From the NCBI RefSeq assembly GCF_002298975.1, contig NZ_DBMV01000031.1:83392-147391 (forward strand): a stretch of 64,000 bases of DNA. The letters are read 5' to 3'. Below, piece after piece: positions 20,273 to 27,791 of this stretch; position 1 is the first letter of the stretch, and each line of letters starts with the position of its first letter. The position numbers were made by a program, and so were the translations under genes. The DNA comes from Ralstonia sp. UBA689. GTDB lineage: Bacteria > Pseudomonadota > Gammaproteobacteria > Burkholderiales > Burkholderiaceae. A model generated the notes under the pieces. That model ran no database searches and had not been told where the DNA came from. It was given only the letters and a program-made list of their open reading frames with translations.

Positions 20273-20364
20273 CGAATCGCTTGGCTAAACCATCCGGAGT
20301 GCCCGGATTGCCGCCGCGACAATGTCTGGCAGGCGGCAGGTCCGAATTGCTTAGCTAAACGATC
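20273..20364. repeat. 22-bp imperfect direct repeat between ppsA and ppsR
   Basis: Two copies at 20273-20294 and 20343-20364 match at 19 of 22 positions and share the core GCTTRGCTAAAC. They lie 70 bp apart (start to start) in the divergent control region. The second copy covers the presumed -35 of ppsR. The spacing is close to an integral number of helical turns (about 6.7), but not exactly. Likely operator sites for a shared regulator of the two genes. Confidence 0.65.
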
Positions 20365-20376
20365 GCCGCTATTCTA
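20348..20376 (+). promoter_or_regulatory. Candidate ppsR promoter
   Basis: TTGCTT and TATTCT separated by 17 nt, about 55 nt before the ppsR ATG. The -35 lies within the second copy of the direct repeat, so a bound regulator would be expected to affect transcription. Confidence 0.5.
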
Positions 20377-20429
20377 CCGTGCCGCAGCACGATTTCCTGC
20401 CTGCGTGCCGCAAAAACCCCTTGTTTTCG

Positions 20430-21269
20430 ATGACCGACCTCGCCGCCAAACCGGCCGCCCGCACTGTCTTTATCGTGTCGGATGGCACCGGGATCACCGC
20501 AGAAACCTTCGCCCACTCCATCCTGGCCCAGTTCGAGATGAAGTTCCGCCAAGTGCGGATCCCATTTGTCGACACGACGGACAAGGCGCATGTGGCGGTT
20601 GGCAAGATCAATGAGGCGTTCAACGCCGAGGGCGTTCGCCCAATCGTCTTCACCACGCTGGTGGATTCGGAGGCCAATCAGATCGTCCATCGGGCCAAGG
20701 CTACCATCCTGGACATGTTCCAGACCTTCATCGAGCCGCTCGAGAAGGAATTGCGCCTGAAATCGACCCACGCCATCGGACGCTTCCACCAGAACGCCGA
20801 TACCGAGGCGTACAAGAACCGCATCGAAGCGATCAACTTTTCACTTGCGCACGACGACGGCCAGTCGCACAAGAACCTGGCGGAAGCCGATGTGATCCTG
20901 GTGGGCGTCTCCCGAAGTGGCAAGACGCCGACCAGCCTCTACCTGGCCATGCAGTACGGCGTGAAATCGGCCAACTATCCGCTCATTCCCGACGATTTCG
21001 AGCGCGGCAAGCTACCAACGGTGCTGTACGAGTACAAAAATAAGATCTTTGGCCTGTCGATCGATCCGCAGCGGCTATCCGAGATTCGCAACGAACGTCG
21101 CCCAGGCAGCAAATATGCGGCGATCGAAAACTGCCGCTATGAAGTGAACGAAGCGGAATCGCTGATGCGCCGGGAGGGCATCAAGTGGCTGTCGTCCACA
21201 CACAAGTCGATCGAGGAGATCGCCACGACCATCCTGCAAGATGTGCGGATGGATCGCGACAACTACTGA
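20430..21269 (+). CDS. ppsR: PEP synthase regulatory protein (bifunctional kinase/phosphorylase)
   Basis: DUF299-family enzyme of 279 residues. It inactivates PEP synthase by ADP-dependent phosphorylation of a threonine and reactivates it by Pi-dependent dephosphorylation. It has an N-terminal signature RTVFIVSDGTGITAETFAHS, a P-loop GVSRSGKT at about 159-166 and the C-terminal segment REGIKWLSSTHKSIEEIATT. The start ATG at 20430 (MTDLAAKP) is preferred over an in-frame ATG 51 nt upstream, which lies between the promoter and the conserved domain. Divergent pairing with ppsA supports the function. Confidence 0.95.
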   Translation: MTDLAAKPAARTVFIVSDGTGITAETFAHSILAQFEMKFRQVRIPFVDTTDKAHVAVGKINEAFNAEGVRPIVFTTLVDSEANQIVHRAKATILDMFQTFIEPLEKELRLKSTHAIGRFHQNADTEAYKNRIEAINFSLAHDDGQSHKNLAEADVILVGVSRSGKTPTSLYLAMQYGVKSANYPLIPDDFERGKLPTVLYEYKNKIFGLSIDPQRLSEIRNERRPGSKYAAIENCRYEVNEAESLMRREGIKWLSSTHKSIEEIATTILQDVRMDRDNY

Positions 21270-21290
21270 GCGTCACATCCGGAAGTGGGA

Positions 21291-21317
21291 ACGGCCGGCA
21301 TTGCACCGGCCGTTTTT
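21291..21317 (+). terminator. Rho-independent terminator of ppsR
   Basis: An 8-bp perfect stem ACGGCCGG/CCGGCCGT with a 7-nt loop and a following TTTTT, 21 nt after the ppsR stop. Confidence 0.9.
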
Positions 21318-21335
21318 GCTTTCCGGAAGCCCGGA

Positions 21336-22232
21336 TCACGCGGAGTCACGCACCCAGTTGCCACCGTGTGCGGCTGCCTGAGCTGCCGGCGAGGTGGCGA
21401 GGTAGGCCAGCGCCTGCTCCGTCGATCCCTCTTCATGCGGCGTGTAGCTCGGCCGGAAATAGCGCAGGGCTGCTCCCAGCATCTTCCAGAACGACGGCAG
21501 ACAAGCGCGCCGCGAGCCACGCCACCAGCCCCGGATGAAGCCGGGAAACCGCCCCGCCCCGGGATCGCGCTTGTACATGAAGCGAAAGCCCGTCACCAGG
21601 AAGTACAGCAACAGCAGGATCGTCGTCAGCATGTGGAAGCAGCGCTCGGCATACGTGCCGCCCATGTGGCGGAAGATGTCGAACGCGACCGTGCGGTGCT
21701 CGACCTCTTCGGCGCCATGCCAGCGCAGCAGGTCCAGCATGACCGGATCGGCCCTGGCCGCATCCAGCCCCTTGGCATTGAGCACCCAGTTGCCGAGATA
21801 GCCGAAGAAGTGCTCCAGCGCGGCGATGATGCCGAGTTGCTGTCGCAGCCAAAAACGCGTGTGCCCGATCTTCAGGCCGAGCGGCTGCTCGCCGAGCACC
21901 TTGGAGAACAGCCAGTCCAGCCGCTTGGTGAAGGGCTGGGTGTCGATGCCGTGGTCCTTGTAGTAATGCGTGAGCACCCCGCCGTGTGAGCGCGAGTGGA
22001 CTGCCTCCTGGCGCAGGAAGCCCTCCGCATCGGCGCGCAGCTTCGGGTCGGTGATCTGCGGGAGCGCCTTGTTGTAGACGCGGCAGAACCATAGCTCACC
22101 CGCCGGAAACAGCAGGTTCAGGATGTTGATGATGTGCGTGCTGGACGGATCGCCGGGAATCCATTGGATGGGCGTGTCCTTCCAGTCGAAGCGGACGTGG
22201 CGGGCCTTGATGAAATAGTCGGGTGCGGTCAT
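21336..22232 (-). CDS. PF10118-type 'metal-dependent hydrolase', probable diiron protein
   Basis: Protein of 298 residues of the family usually named predicted metal-dependent hydrolase (COG3687). All-helical, with a hydrophobic helix at about 200-220 (MLTTILLLLYFLVTGFRFMY). It carries two ExxH motifs (EAVHSRSH at about 75; EEVEHRT at about 178) and an intervening Glu-His (AALEHFFGYLG at about 140). This pattern is what ferritin-like diiron proteins use, so an oxidative role is possible. It is the third gene of a minus-strand unit after the M24 and hydrolase-SDR genes, 45 nt downstream, with AAGGAG before the ATG. Substrate unknown. Confidence 0.8.
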   Translation of the reverse strand: MTAPDYFIKARHVRFDWKDTPIQWIPGDPSSTHIINILNLLFPAGELWFCRVYNKALPQITDPKLRADAEGFLRQEAVHSRSHGGVLTHYYKDHGIDTQPFTKRLDWLFSKVLGEQPLGLKIGHTRFWLRQQLGIIAALEHFFGYLGNWVLNAKGLDAARADPVMLDLLRWHGAEEVEHRTVAFDIFRHMGGTYAERCFHMLTTILLLLYFLVTGFRFMYKRDPGAGRFPGFIRGWWRGSRRACLPSFWKMLGAALRYFRPSYTPHEEGSTEQALAYLATSPAAQAAAHGGNWVRDSA

Positions 22233-22277
22233 GGGGGGTCTCCTTTTGTTCTCATGTGCGGGGGACGCGGCCCCCCC

Positions 22278-24077
22278 TCAGTGGCCTGCCATGCTCACGC
22301 GCGCGATCAGCCGGCTGAGCCACTGCGCGTAGCGTGAGATGAAGCGCGACGAATGGGCCTCAATGCCGATCGTCACCACCGGCCTGTTGCGCAGCACCGC
22401 GCGCAGCATGGCTTTCGCCACGGTCTCGGGCTTGAGGCCTCGCAACTGGTAGAGCTTGGTCGCGCGCTGGCGCAACTGGGCCTGCTGTGCCTCTGTCGTG
22501 CCGGCATAAACGGTGGACGCCATGATCCCGGTCTCGGCAAAGCCCGGGCAGATGGCAGTCACGCCGATGCCCTGCCCGGCCAGCTCGCCGCGCATGCATT
22601 CCGAGAGCATCAGCACGGCAGCCTTGGTGGTCGCGTAGGCCGCCAGGTCGCGCGACGGCGCAAAGGCAGCGGCCGAGGCGGTGTTCAGGATGTGCCCACC
22701 CTGCCCGCGTGCCACCATCTGCTTGGCAAACAATCGCGCGCCATGGATCACGCCCCACACATTCACGTGCAGGATGCGTTGCCAATCGCGCTCGGAGGTG
22801 TCGACAATGCCGCCAGCCATGCCGATGCCGGCATTGTTGACGACGATATCGGCGCCGCCCAACGCCCTGCCGACCCAGTCGGCCAACGCTTCCATCTGCT
22901 CCGCGTTGCCAACGTCGGCGGTGCGTGCCCAGGCCTTGCCACCTGTCAGGCGGACCAGCGTGGCGGTGCGCTCGGCGTCTTCCGCGCGGATATCGACTGC
23001 GACGATGGATGCGCCCTGCTCGGCAAACTCCAGCGCCGCGCAACGCCCGATGCCGCTGCCTGCGCCGGTGATGACAGCCAGCTTGCCGGTCAGCGGCTTA
23101 CGTTCGCCTCGCTGGCGGGCGCGCTGCAACTCTTCGGATTCTGGCCTCCCTTCCGCATGCTCAATCAACTCGCGCGCCATCTCGGCCATGCGCTCAGCGT
23201 GTGTGACGGGCAGCCAATGCCGCGCCACAACCTCCCGCCGCCAATAGTTCGGCACCCAGCGCGACAGGTCTTCCGACAACGCCGGGCTGACGTACTTGTC
23301 CAGCGTCGGCACGATCACCTGCACTGGCGCGTGTGCATAGCGCTTGCGCGGCGCAAACAGGCTGCGCATGAAGTTTGCGCGGTACAGCGAGACGCCGTGT
23401 ATACCATCGTCCGTCTGCGTGATGCGCGGCACGATGGTGGTTTTCTCCACGCGCTGCAGCACGCGCGGCCAGGCGCGCCCCAGCCACAGGCGCCAACTCA
23501 ACTCTGGCACGATCGGCAGGTGAAACAGCAACACGTACCACGAGCGCACAAGCTGCCCCAGCATCTTGCCCAGCGACAACGGCGTCGGCCGCAGCAGCCG
23601 AGCACGCATCCAATACCCCACGTGATCGAGACACGGCCCAGAGCATGACGTGTACGACGCGATGCGCCCGCGCAGGCGCGCCTCCGTCACGAACTCCCAT
23701 GACTGGATCGAGCCCCAGTCGTGGGCGATCAAGTGGACGGGTTTGGTCGGGCTCAGCGCATCGACCACGGCGACGAAGTCATCGGTCAGTCGCGCGAAGC
23801 TGTAGTGGCGCATGCCCTTGGGCGCGCTCGATTGCCCCGCACCGCGTACGTCGTAAGCGATGACGAAGTAGTCACAAGCGAGCAGCGGCGCCATCTCATG
23901 CCAGACCTCGCTGTTATCGGGATAGCCATGGACGAGCACGACCGTCGGCCGCGCCGGATCGCCCCACGTTTTGACAGCCAGCGTCACGTCGCCGGATTGC
24001 ACCGTCCGCTCGGCGCGCGGAAATGCGGCAGCCGGCTCGAACAGTGCCAGCGGGGCCTCTTCGGAAAGGGTTTTCAT
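22278..24077 (-). CDS. Alpha/beta-hydrolase fused to short-chain dehydrogenase (EphD-like)
   Basis: A 599-residue two-domain protein. The N-terminal alpha/beta hydrolase domain (about 25-310) has the oxyanion HGYPDN motif, nucleophile Asp in LIAHDWGS and DVRGAGQSSAP, which is epoxide-hydrolase/haloalkane-dehalogenase-like. The C-terminal SDR domain (about 325-590) has the NAD(P) site TGAGSGIG, NNAGIGMAGG and the catalytic Tyr-Lys in AYATTKAAV. The same architecture is known in mycobacterial EphD, where a role in mycolate/lipid modification is proposed. Substrate here is unknown. The start has AGG 7 nt upstream; the gene follows the M24 gene after 17 nt. No stop or frameshift separates the domains. 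Confidence 0.85.
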   Translation of the reverse strand: MKTLSEEAPLALFEPAAAFPRAERTVQSGDVTLAVKTWGDPARPTVVLVHGYPDNSEVWHEMAPLLACDYFVIAYDVRGAGQSSAPKGMRHYSFARLTDDFVAVVDALSPTKPVHLIAHDWGSIQSWEFVTEARLRGRIASYTSCSGPCLDHVGYWMRARLLRPTPLSLGKMLGQLVRSWYVLLFHLPIVPELSWRLWLGRAWPRVLQRVEKTTIVPRITQTDDGIHGVSLYRANFMRSLFAPRKRYAHAPVQVIVPTLDKYVSPALSEDLSRWVPNYWRREVVARHWLPVTHAERMAEMARELIEHAEGRPESEELQRARQRGERKPLTGKLAVITGAGSGIGRCAALEFAEQGASIVAVDIRAEDAERTATLVRLTGGKAWARTADVGNAEQMEALADWVGRALGGADIVVNNAGIGMAGGIVDTSERDWQRILHVNVWGVIHGARLFAKQMVARGQGGHILNTASAAAFAPSRDLAAYATTKAAVLMLSECMRGELAGQGIGVTAICPGFAETGIMASTVYAGTTEAQQAQLRQRATKLYQLRGLKPETVAKAMLRAVLRNRPVVTIGIEAHSSRFISRYAQWLSRLIARVSMAGH

Positions 24078-24094
24078 CCGAACCTCCAGACAGG

Positions 24095-24970
24095 TCAGGC
24101 AGCGCGCTGCTGCGCGTGCTGGCGTTGCTGCCAGCGGCGCACGTGCGGCAGGTCGTCATCAAGCCAGTAGGCATCGTCTTCGGTGATGACGAGCAGCTCC
24201 TCAAACTTGGCGCCCACGCCGCGAAAGCCGAGGTGCGGCTCGACGGCCCACAAGCCGGGCACTGGCGCGTGCTCGGAACGGCGATCGATCGACCACAACG
24301 GCGACCACCCCTCCTGCTTGCCGTTGCGCACCTGGTCGAGGATGAGATTGCGCGTGGCGTTCAACCCGAAGCGGGCCACGAAGCGCGGCTTGGAAGGGTT
24401 TTCCAACTTGGCCACGCGATGCGCCAACACCTTGAACGGATACGCCTTGTGGCGCGGCTCCACGCCCTGCTTCATGCAAAGCTGATCCACCGCGCGGGCG
24501 ACCTCGGCCATCGGACGGCGCTCGCGAATCAGGCGCACGATCAACTCGCGATGCACCATCAGGTCGTCCAGCAGTTGCTCAAGAATGGCGTTGTGGCCGA
24601 GGCACGTGGCATAGCCGACGTCGGCGATCACGCCGTTGCGTACCGGCGCCACGTCAAGGATGACCGGCATGTTCTCCTCCAGCCGCCGCGACGATGGGAA
24701 GAACGCCATGTTGAAGCCGGCCATGTGCGTCAGGCCCGAAAAGCCCTGGAACGCCGTGCGGTCGCCAAACCAGGCGAACGGCTTGTGCAGCCAGTCATGC
24801 ACACCGCGGTCGCCCAGCCATTCGGTCAAAAGCTTGGCCGCGTCCTTCTCGGTCATGCCCGGGCGCAGCATCCCGCCGACAGCTTCGACGCATTGGTAGG
24901 CAAGCTGCTGGATTTCACGAAACTGCGCGAGTTCGTCGACATTGACGCGCGCCAGGACGGGGTTCGGCAT
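24095..24970 (-). CDS. M24-fold metallopeptidase/creatinase-like protein
   Basis: Pita-bread-fold protein of 291 residues, related to methionine aminopeptidase and Xaa-Pro peptidases but without their N-terminal domains. Likely metal ligands can be placed: Asp pair in VILDVAPVRNGVIADVGYAT, His in VLAHRVAK, Glu in LWAVEPHLGF and Glu in AKFEELLVIT. The full ligand set suggests an active enzyme, though not necessarily a peptidase. It is the first gene of the three-gene unit; AAGGAG lies 8 nt before the ATG. A true map gene exists at 41366, so this is not the housekeeping aminopeptidase. Confidence 0.82.
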   Translation of the reverse strand: MPNPVLARVNVDELAQFREIQQLAYQCVEAVGGMLRPGMTEKDAAKLLTEWLGDRGVHDWLHKPFAWFGDRTAFQGFSGLTHMAGFNMAFFPSSRRLEENMPVILDVAPVRNGVIADVGYATCLGHNAILEQLLDDLMVHRELIVRLIRERRPMAEVARAVDQLCMKQGVEPRHKAYPFKVLAHRVAKLENPSKPRFVARFGLNATRNLILDQVRNGKQEGWSPLWSIDRRSEHAPVPGLWAVEPHLGFRGVGAKFEELLVITEDDAYWLDDDLPHVRRWQQRQHAQQRAA

Positions 24971-25002
24971 CGCCGGTCTCCTTGAGTCTGGTTATCGGGG
25001 GC

Positions 25003-25081
25003 ACTCAATGGCGCCTCGCGCAATGTTCCATTACTCAATGGCAAAGTCAATGCGGGACTTTTCTGGCGTTTGAAAACGCCA
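25003..25081 (-). promoter_or_regulatory. Repeat-rich control region of the M24/hydrolase-SDR/PF10118 unit
   Basis: Minus strand. A possible -35 TTGACT (25050-25045) is followed after 17 nt by a weak AACATT. A 10-bp direct repeat GCCATTGAGT occurs twice (25042-25033 and 25012-25003), 30 bp apart; the first copy is in the promoter spacer. Upstream is a palindrome TGGCGTTT-GA-AAACGCCA (25064-25081), which might also fold at the 3' end of the rlmB-like transcript. The layout looks like operator DNA. Confidence 0.5.
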
Positions 25082-25110
25082 TGTGACCGTTAGTCGACTG
25101 GAAAACGAGG

Positions 25111-25893
25111 TTAGCTGGTACGCCGCTGGCGCACGGCCTCGAATAGGCAGATGGCTGCCGCTGCTGCCACGTTGAGCGACTCCATGCCGCCCGGCTGCGG
25201 AATTACCACGGGCGTAGTCACCGCAGACAACCACGCCTCCGACACGCCTGCCCCCTCATTGCCGAACACCCAACCGACGGGCGCACGCAGCGGCACATCG
25301 AAAACGGCCTGCTTGGCATGCGACGACGTGGCCAGCAGCGGCACCTGCAGGCGTGCGCGCACGCTCTCGAACGTGCAGTGCTCGACGATATTCAGGTGAA
25401 AATGCGCACCCATCGCAGCGCGCAGCGTCTTGGCCGACCATGCAAACGCGCACCCCGTCGTCATGAAGACATCACGAACGCCCGCCGCCGCCGCGCAGCG
25501 CAGGATGGAGCCAACGTTACCGGCGTCCTGGATGCCATCGAGGATCACGCAATCGGTATCGATCACGTGCGGCAGGTGCCCTTCCGGCGTATCGATCAGG
25601 GCGATCAGGTCGATGCCGTTGACCACCGTGGTGAGCTGGGCGAACAGGTTGTCGGCCAACAGGATGATGGTCTGCGGATCGATGCGATCGAGCAGCGGCG
25701 TCACCTCCGGATGTGAGAGATGGCGCTCGGAGACAAGAATCTGCGCCGGCGTATGCCCCGCATCCAGATAGGCCGCGACCAGATGGACGCCGTCGAGCAC
25801 GGATTGCCCCGCGCGCCGGCGCTGTTGTGTCGAGCCCGACAGAGCCTTCAGGTGCTTGAATACCGCGTTGTCGCGAGAGGTGATGTGCTTCAT
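25111..25893 (-). CDS. TrmH/SpoU family RNA 2'-O-methyltransferase
   Basis: SAM-dependent rRNA or tRNA ribose methyltransferase with the trefoil-knot SPOUT fold; 260 residues. The N-terminal substrate-binding part (RRRAGQSVLDGVHLVAAYL) precedes the three SPOUT motifs: DGIQDAGNVGSILRCAAAAG, VFGNEGAGVSE and ESLNVAAAAAICLFEAVRQR. It is similar to RlmB/TsnR-like proteins, but the exact target nucleotide cannot be read. It is the last gene of the rpsB-to-rnhB gene string, 5 nt after rnhB. Confidence 0.9.
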   Translation of the reverse strand: MKHITSRDNAVFKHLKALSGSTQQRRRAGQSVLDGVHLVAAYLDAGHTPAQILVSERHLSHPEVTPLLDRIDPQTIILLADNLFAQLTTVVNGIDLIALIDTPEGHLPHVIDTDCVILDGIQDAGNVGSILRCAAAAGVRDVFMTTGCAFAWSAKTLRAAMGAHFHLNIVEHCTFESVRARLQVPLLATSSHAKQAVFDVPLRAPVGWVFGNEGAGVSEAWLSAVTTPVVIPQPGGMESLNVAAAAAICLFEAVRQRRTS

Positions 25894-25898
25894 GGAAA

Positions 25899-26597
25899 TC
25901 AGTCGTCCCAGGCGGAGTTGGCGCCGGCCGTCGTGGCCGTTCGCTCGGTCTGCCCTTCAAGCGCGCGACGCACCGGCGCAAACGAGCGGCGATGATGCGG
26001 CGTAACGCCGTGCGCTTCGATAGCGGCCAGGTGCTGGGGCGTACCGTAACCCGCATGCACATCGAAACCGTACTGCGGAAACTCGGCGTGCAGCGCGACC
26101 AACTGCCGATCGCGCGTGACTTTGGCCAGAATGGACGCGGCCGAGATGGCCGGCACCAGCGCATCGCCCTTGACGATGGCCTCCACGGCAAAGGCTATCT
26201 GCGGGCAGCGATTGCCGTCCACCTGTACGAGATCGGGCAGCGTGCCTTGTGCGGCCACGCCTTGCACAGCGCGTTGCATGGCGAGCATTGTCGCGTGCAG
26301 GATATTGATGCGATCGATCTCCTCGACGGTGGCTTCGGCCACGTGCCAGGCGAGCGCCTTCTCGATGATCTCGTCGTACAGCGCTTCGCGCTTCCTGGCC
26401 GTGAGGACCTTGGAATCGGCCAGACCAGCGATCGGCTTGCGCGGGTTGAGGATCACGGCGCCAGCCGTCACCGGACCGGCCAGCGGTCCACGCCCAGCCT
26501 CATCGACGCCGCAAAGGATGCGGCGCGCGCGCTTGCCGGCAGGCTCTTGTGACAGCAGCAGACCAAGCTGATCCGGATTGGGTTTGCGGGAAGCCAT
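25899..26597 (-). CDS. rnhB: Ribonuclease HII
   Basis: Endonuclease that cleaves the RNA strand of RNA-DNA hybrids and removes misincorporated ribonucleotides. It has 232 residues. The catalytic acidic motif CGVDEAGRGPLAGPV begins at about residue 29, and the further Asp is in DLVQVDGNR. The C-terminal SYGFDVHAGYGTP-like segment (QYGFDVHAGYGTPQHLAAI) is a family marker. It starts 15 nt after the lpxB stop; lpxB-rnhB linkage is common in proteobacteria. Confidence 0.95.
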   Translation of the reverse strand: MASRKPNPDQLGLLLSQEPAGKRARRILCGVDEAGRGPLAGPVTAGAVILNPRKPIAGLADSKVLTARKREALYDEIIEKALAWHVAEATVEEIDRINILHATMLAMQRAVQGVAAQGTLPDLVQVDGNRCPQIAFAVEAIVKGDALVPAISAASILAKVTRDRQLVALHAEFPQYGFDVHAGYGTPQHLAAIEAHGVTPHHRRSFAPVRRALEGQTERTATTAGANSAWDD

Positions 26598-26612
26598 GGG
26601 CTTAAAGCCGGC

Positions 26613-27791
26613 TCAGAGCCGATTGCGGCTGCGCAGCAGATCAACCACGACCTTCGCACCGATCTCCGCCATGTTCTGCTTGAGCGTCAGATGCATCTGC
26701 GTGAAGTGTTCGCGCAGGAAGGTGGCGTTGGCGTGGTCGCTCAACTGCAGCAGCGTCTCACGTGCGAGCGCCTCAGGCGTGGCGTCGTCCTGCAGCAGTT
26801 CGGGCACGACAAAGCGGCCAGACAGGATATTCGGCAGCCCCACATATGGCAAATAGCCCTTGCGCTTCATGATCTGCGCGGTCAGCCAGGGCACCTTATA
26901 GGTGATGACCATCGGCTTCTTGTACAGCGCCGCCTCCAGCGTGGCCGTGCCGCTGGCGAGGAGGATCACGTCGGCCGCTTCCATGGCCGCGTGCGACTGG
27001 CCGTCGACTACCCACAGGTGCAGGCCCGGATGCTCGGCACGCAAGGCATCGACGCGCTCGCGCAGCGTCGCACTGGCCGCTGGCAGCACGAAGGCAATGT
27101 CCGGCTCGACCGCCTGCATGCGCGCCATGGCGGCAAACAGCGTCGGCCCGAGGTGCTTCACCTCGGAGTTGCGGCTACCCGGCAGCACCGCGACGACCTT
27201 GCTTCCCAGCGGCAGCCCCAGGCGCGTACGTGCGCCCTCCACGTCCGGCACCAGCGGAATCACGTCCGCCAGTGGATGGCCGACGTACGTGGCGGGGATA
27301 CCCGCCTTGGCGTAAATCTCCGGCTCGAACGGGAACAGGCAGAGGATATGGTCGACCGCTCGGGCAATCGTCTTGATGCGCCCCGCACGCCACGCCCAGA
27401 TCGACGGGCTGACGAAGTGCACCACCGGCACACCCGCCTGCCGCATGGCGATCTCGACATTGAAGTTGAAGTCCGGCGCATCGACGCCGATGAAAGCCAT
27501 CGGCGGATTGGCCAGCAGATCCTGCTTGAGTTCCTTGCGGATGGTCAGGATCTCGCGGAGTTGGCCGAGCACTTCCACATAACCGTTGACCGACAACTTA
27601 TGCATCGGCCAGCTCGACTGGAAGCCCTGCTCTGCCATGCGCGCACCGCCGATGCCGTTGTAGGCAATGTCGGCCGGCAGTTGCGCGCGCAGCCCCTTGA
27701 GCAGCAGTGAAGCCAGCAGGTCGCCGGACGCTTCGCCGGCCACCATACCGATGCGGCGCGCCAAGATGGCGGCCTGGGCCGGCTCGGTCAA
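26613..27791 (-). CDS. lpxB: Lipid-A-disaccharide synthase
   Basis: GT19 glycosyltransferase joining UDP-2,3-diacylglucosamine and 2,3-diacylglucosamine-1-P to the lipid A disaccharide at the inner membrane. It has 392 residues. Motifs are GMVAGEASGDLLASLLLKGL near the N-terminus, GIGGARMAEQGF, and LLASGTATLEAALYKKPMV in the C-terminal nucleotide-binding half. The start overlaps the lpxA stop by 4 nt, so translation is coupled. Confidence 0.96.
   Translation of the reverse strand: MTEPAQAAILARRIGMVAGEASGDLLASLLLKGLRAQLPADIAYNGIGGARMAEQGFQSSWPMHKLSVNGYVEVLGQLREILTIRKELKQDLLANPPMAFIGVDAPDFNFNVEIAMRQAGVPVVHFVSPSIWAWRAGRIKTIARAVDHILCLFPFEPEIYAKAGIPATYVGHPLADVIPLVPDVEGARTRLGLPLGSKVVAVLPGSRNSEVKHLGPTLFAAMARMQAVEPDIAFVLPAASATLRERVDALRAEHPGLHLWVVDGQSHAAMEAADVILLASGTATLEAALYKKPMVITYKVPWLTAQIMKRKGYLPYVGLPNILSGRFVVPELLQDDATPEALARETLLQLSDHANATFLREHFTQMHLTLKQNMAEIGAKVVVDLLRSRNRL

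Noticed and set aside
24095..24970. A second methionine aminopeptidase
   Set aside because: It shares the pita-bread fold, but sequence motifs differ from type I Map, and a canonical map is at 41366.
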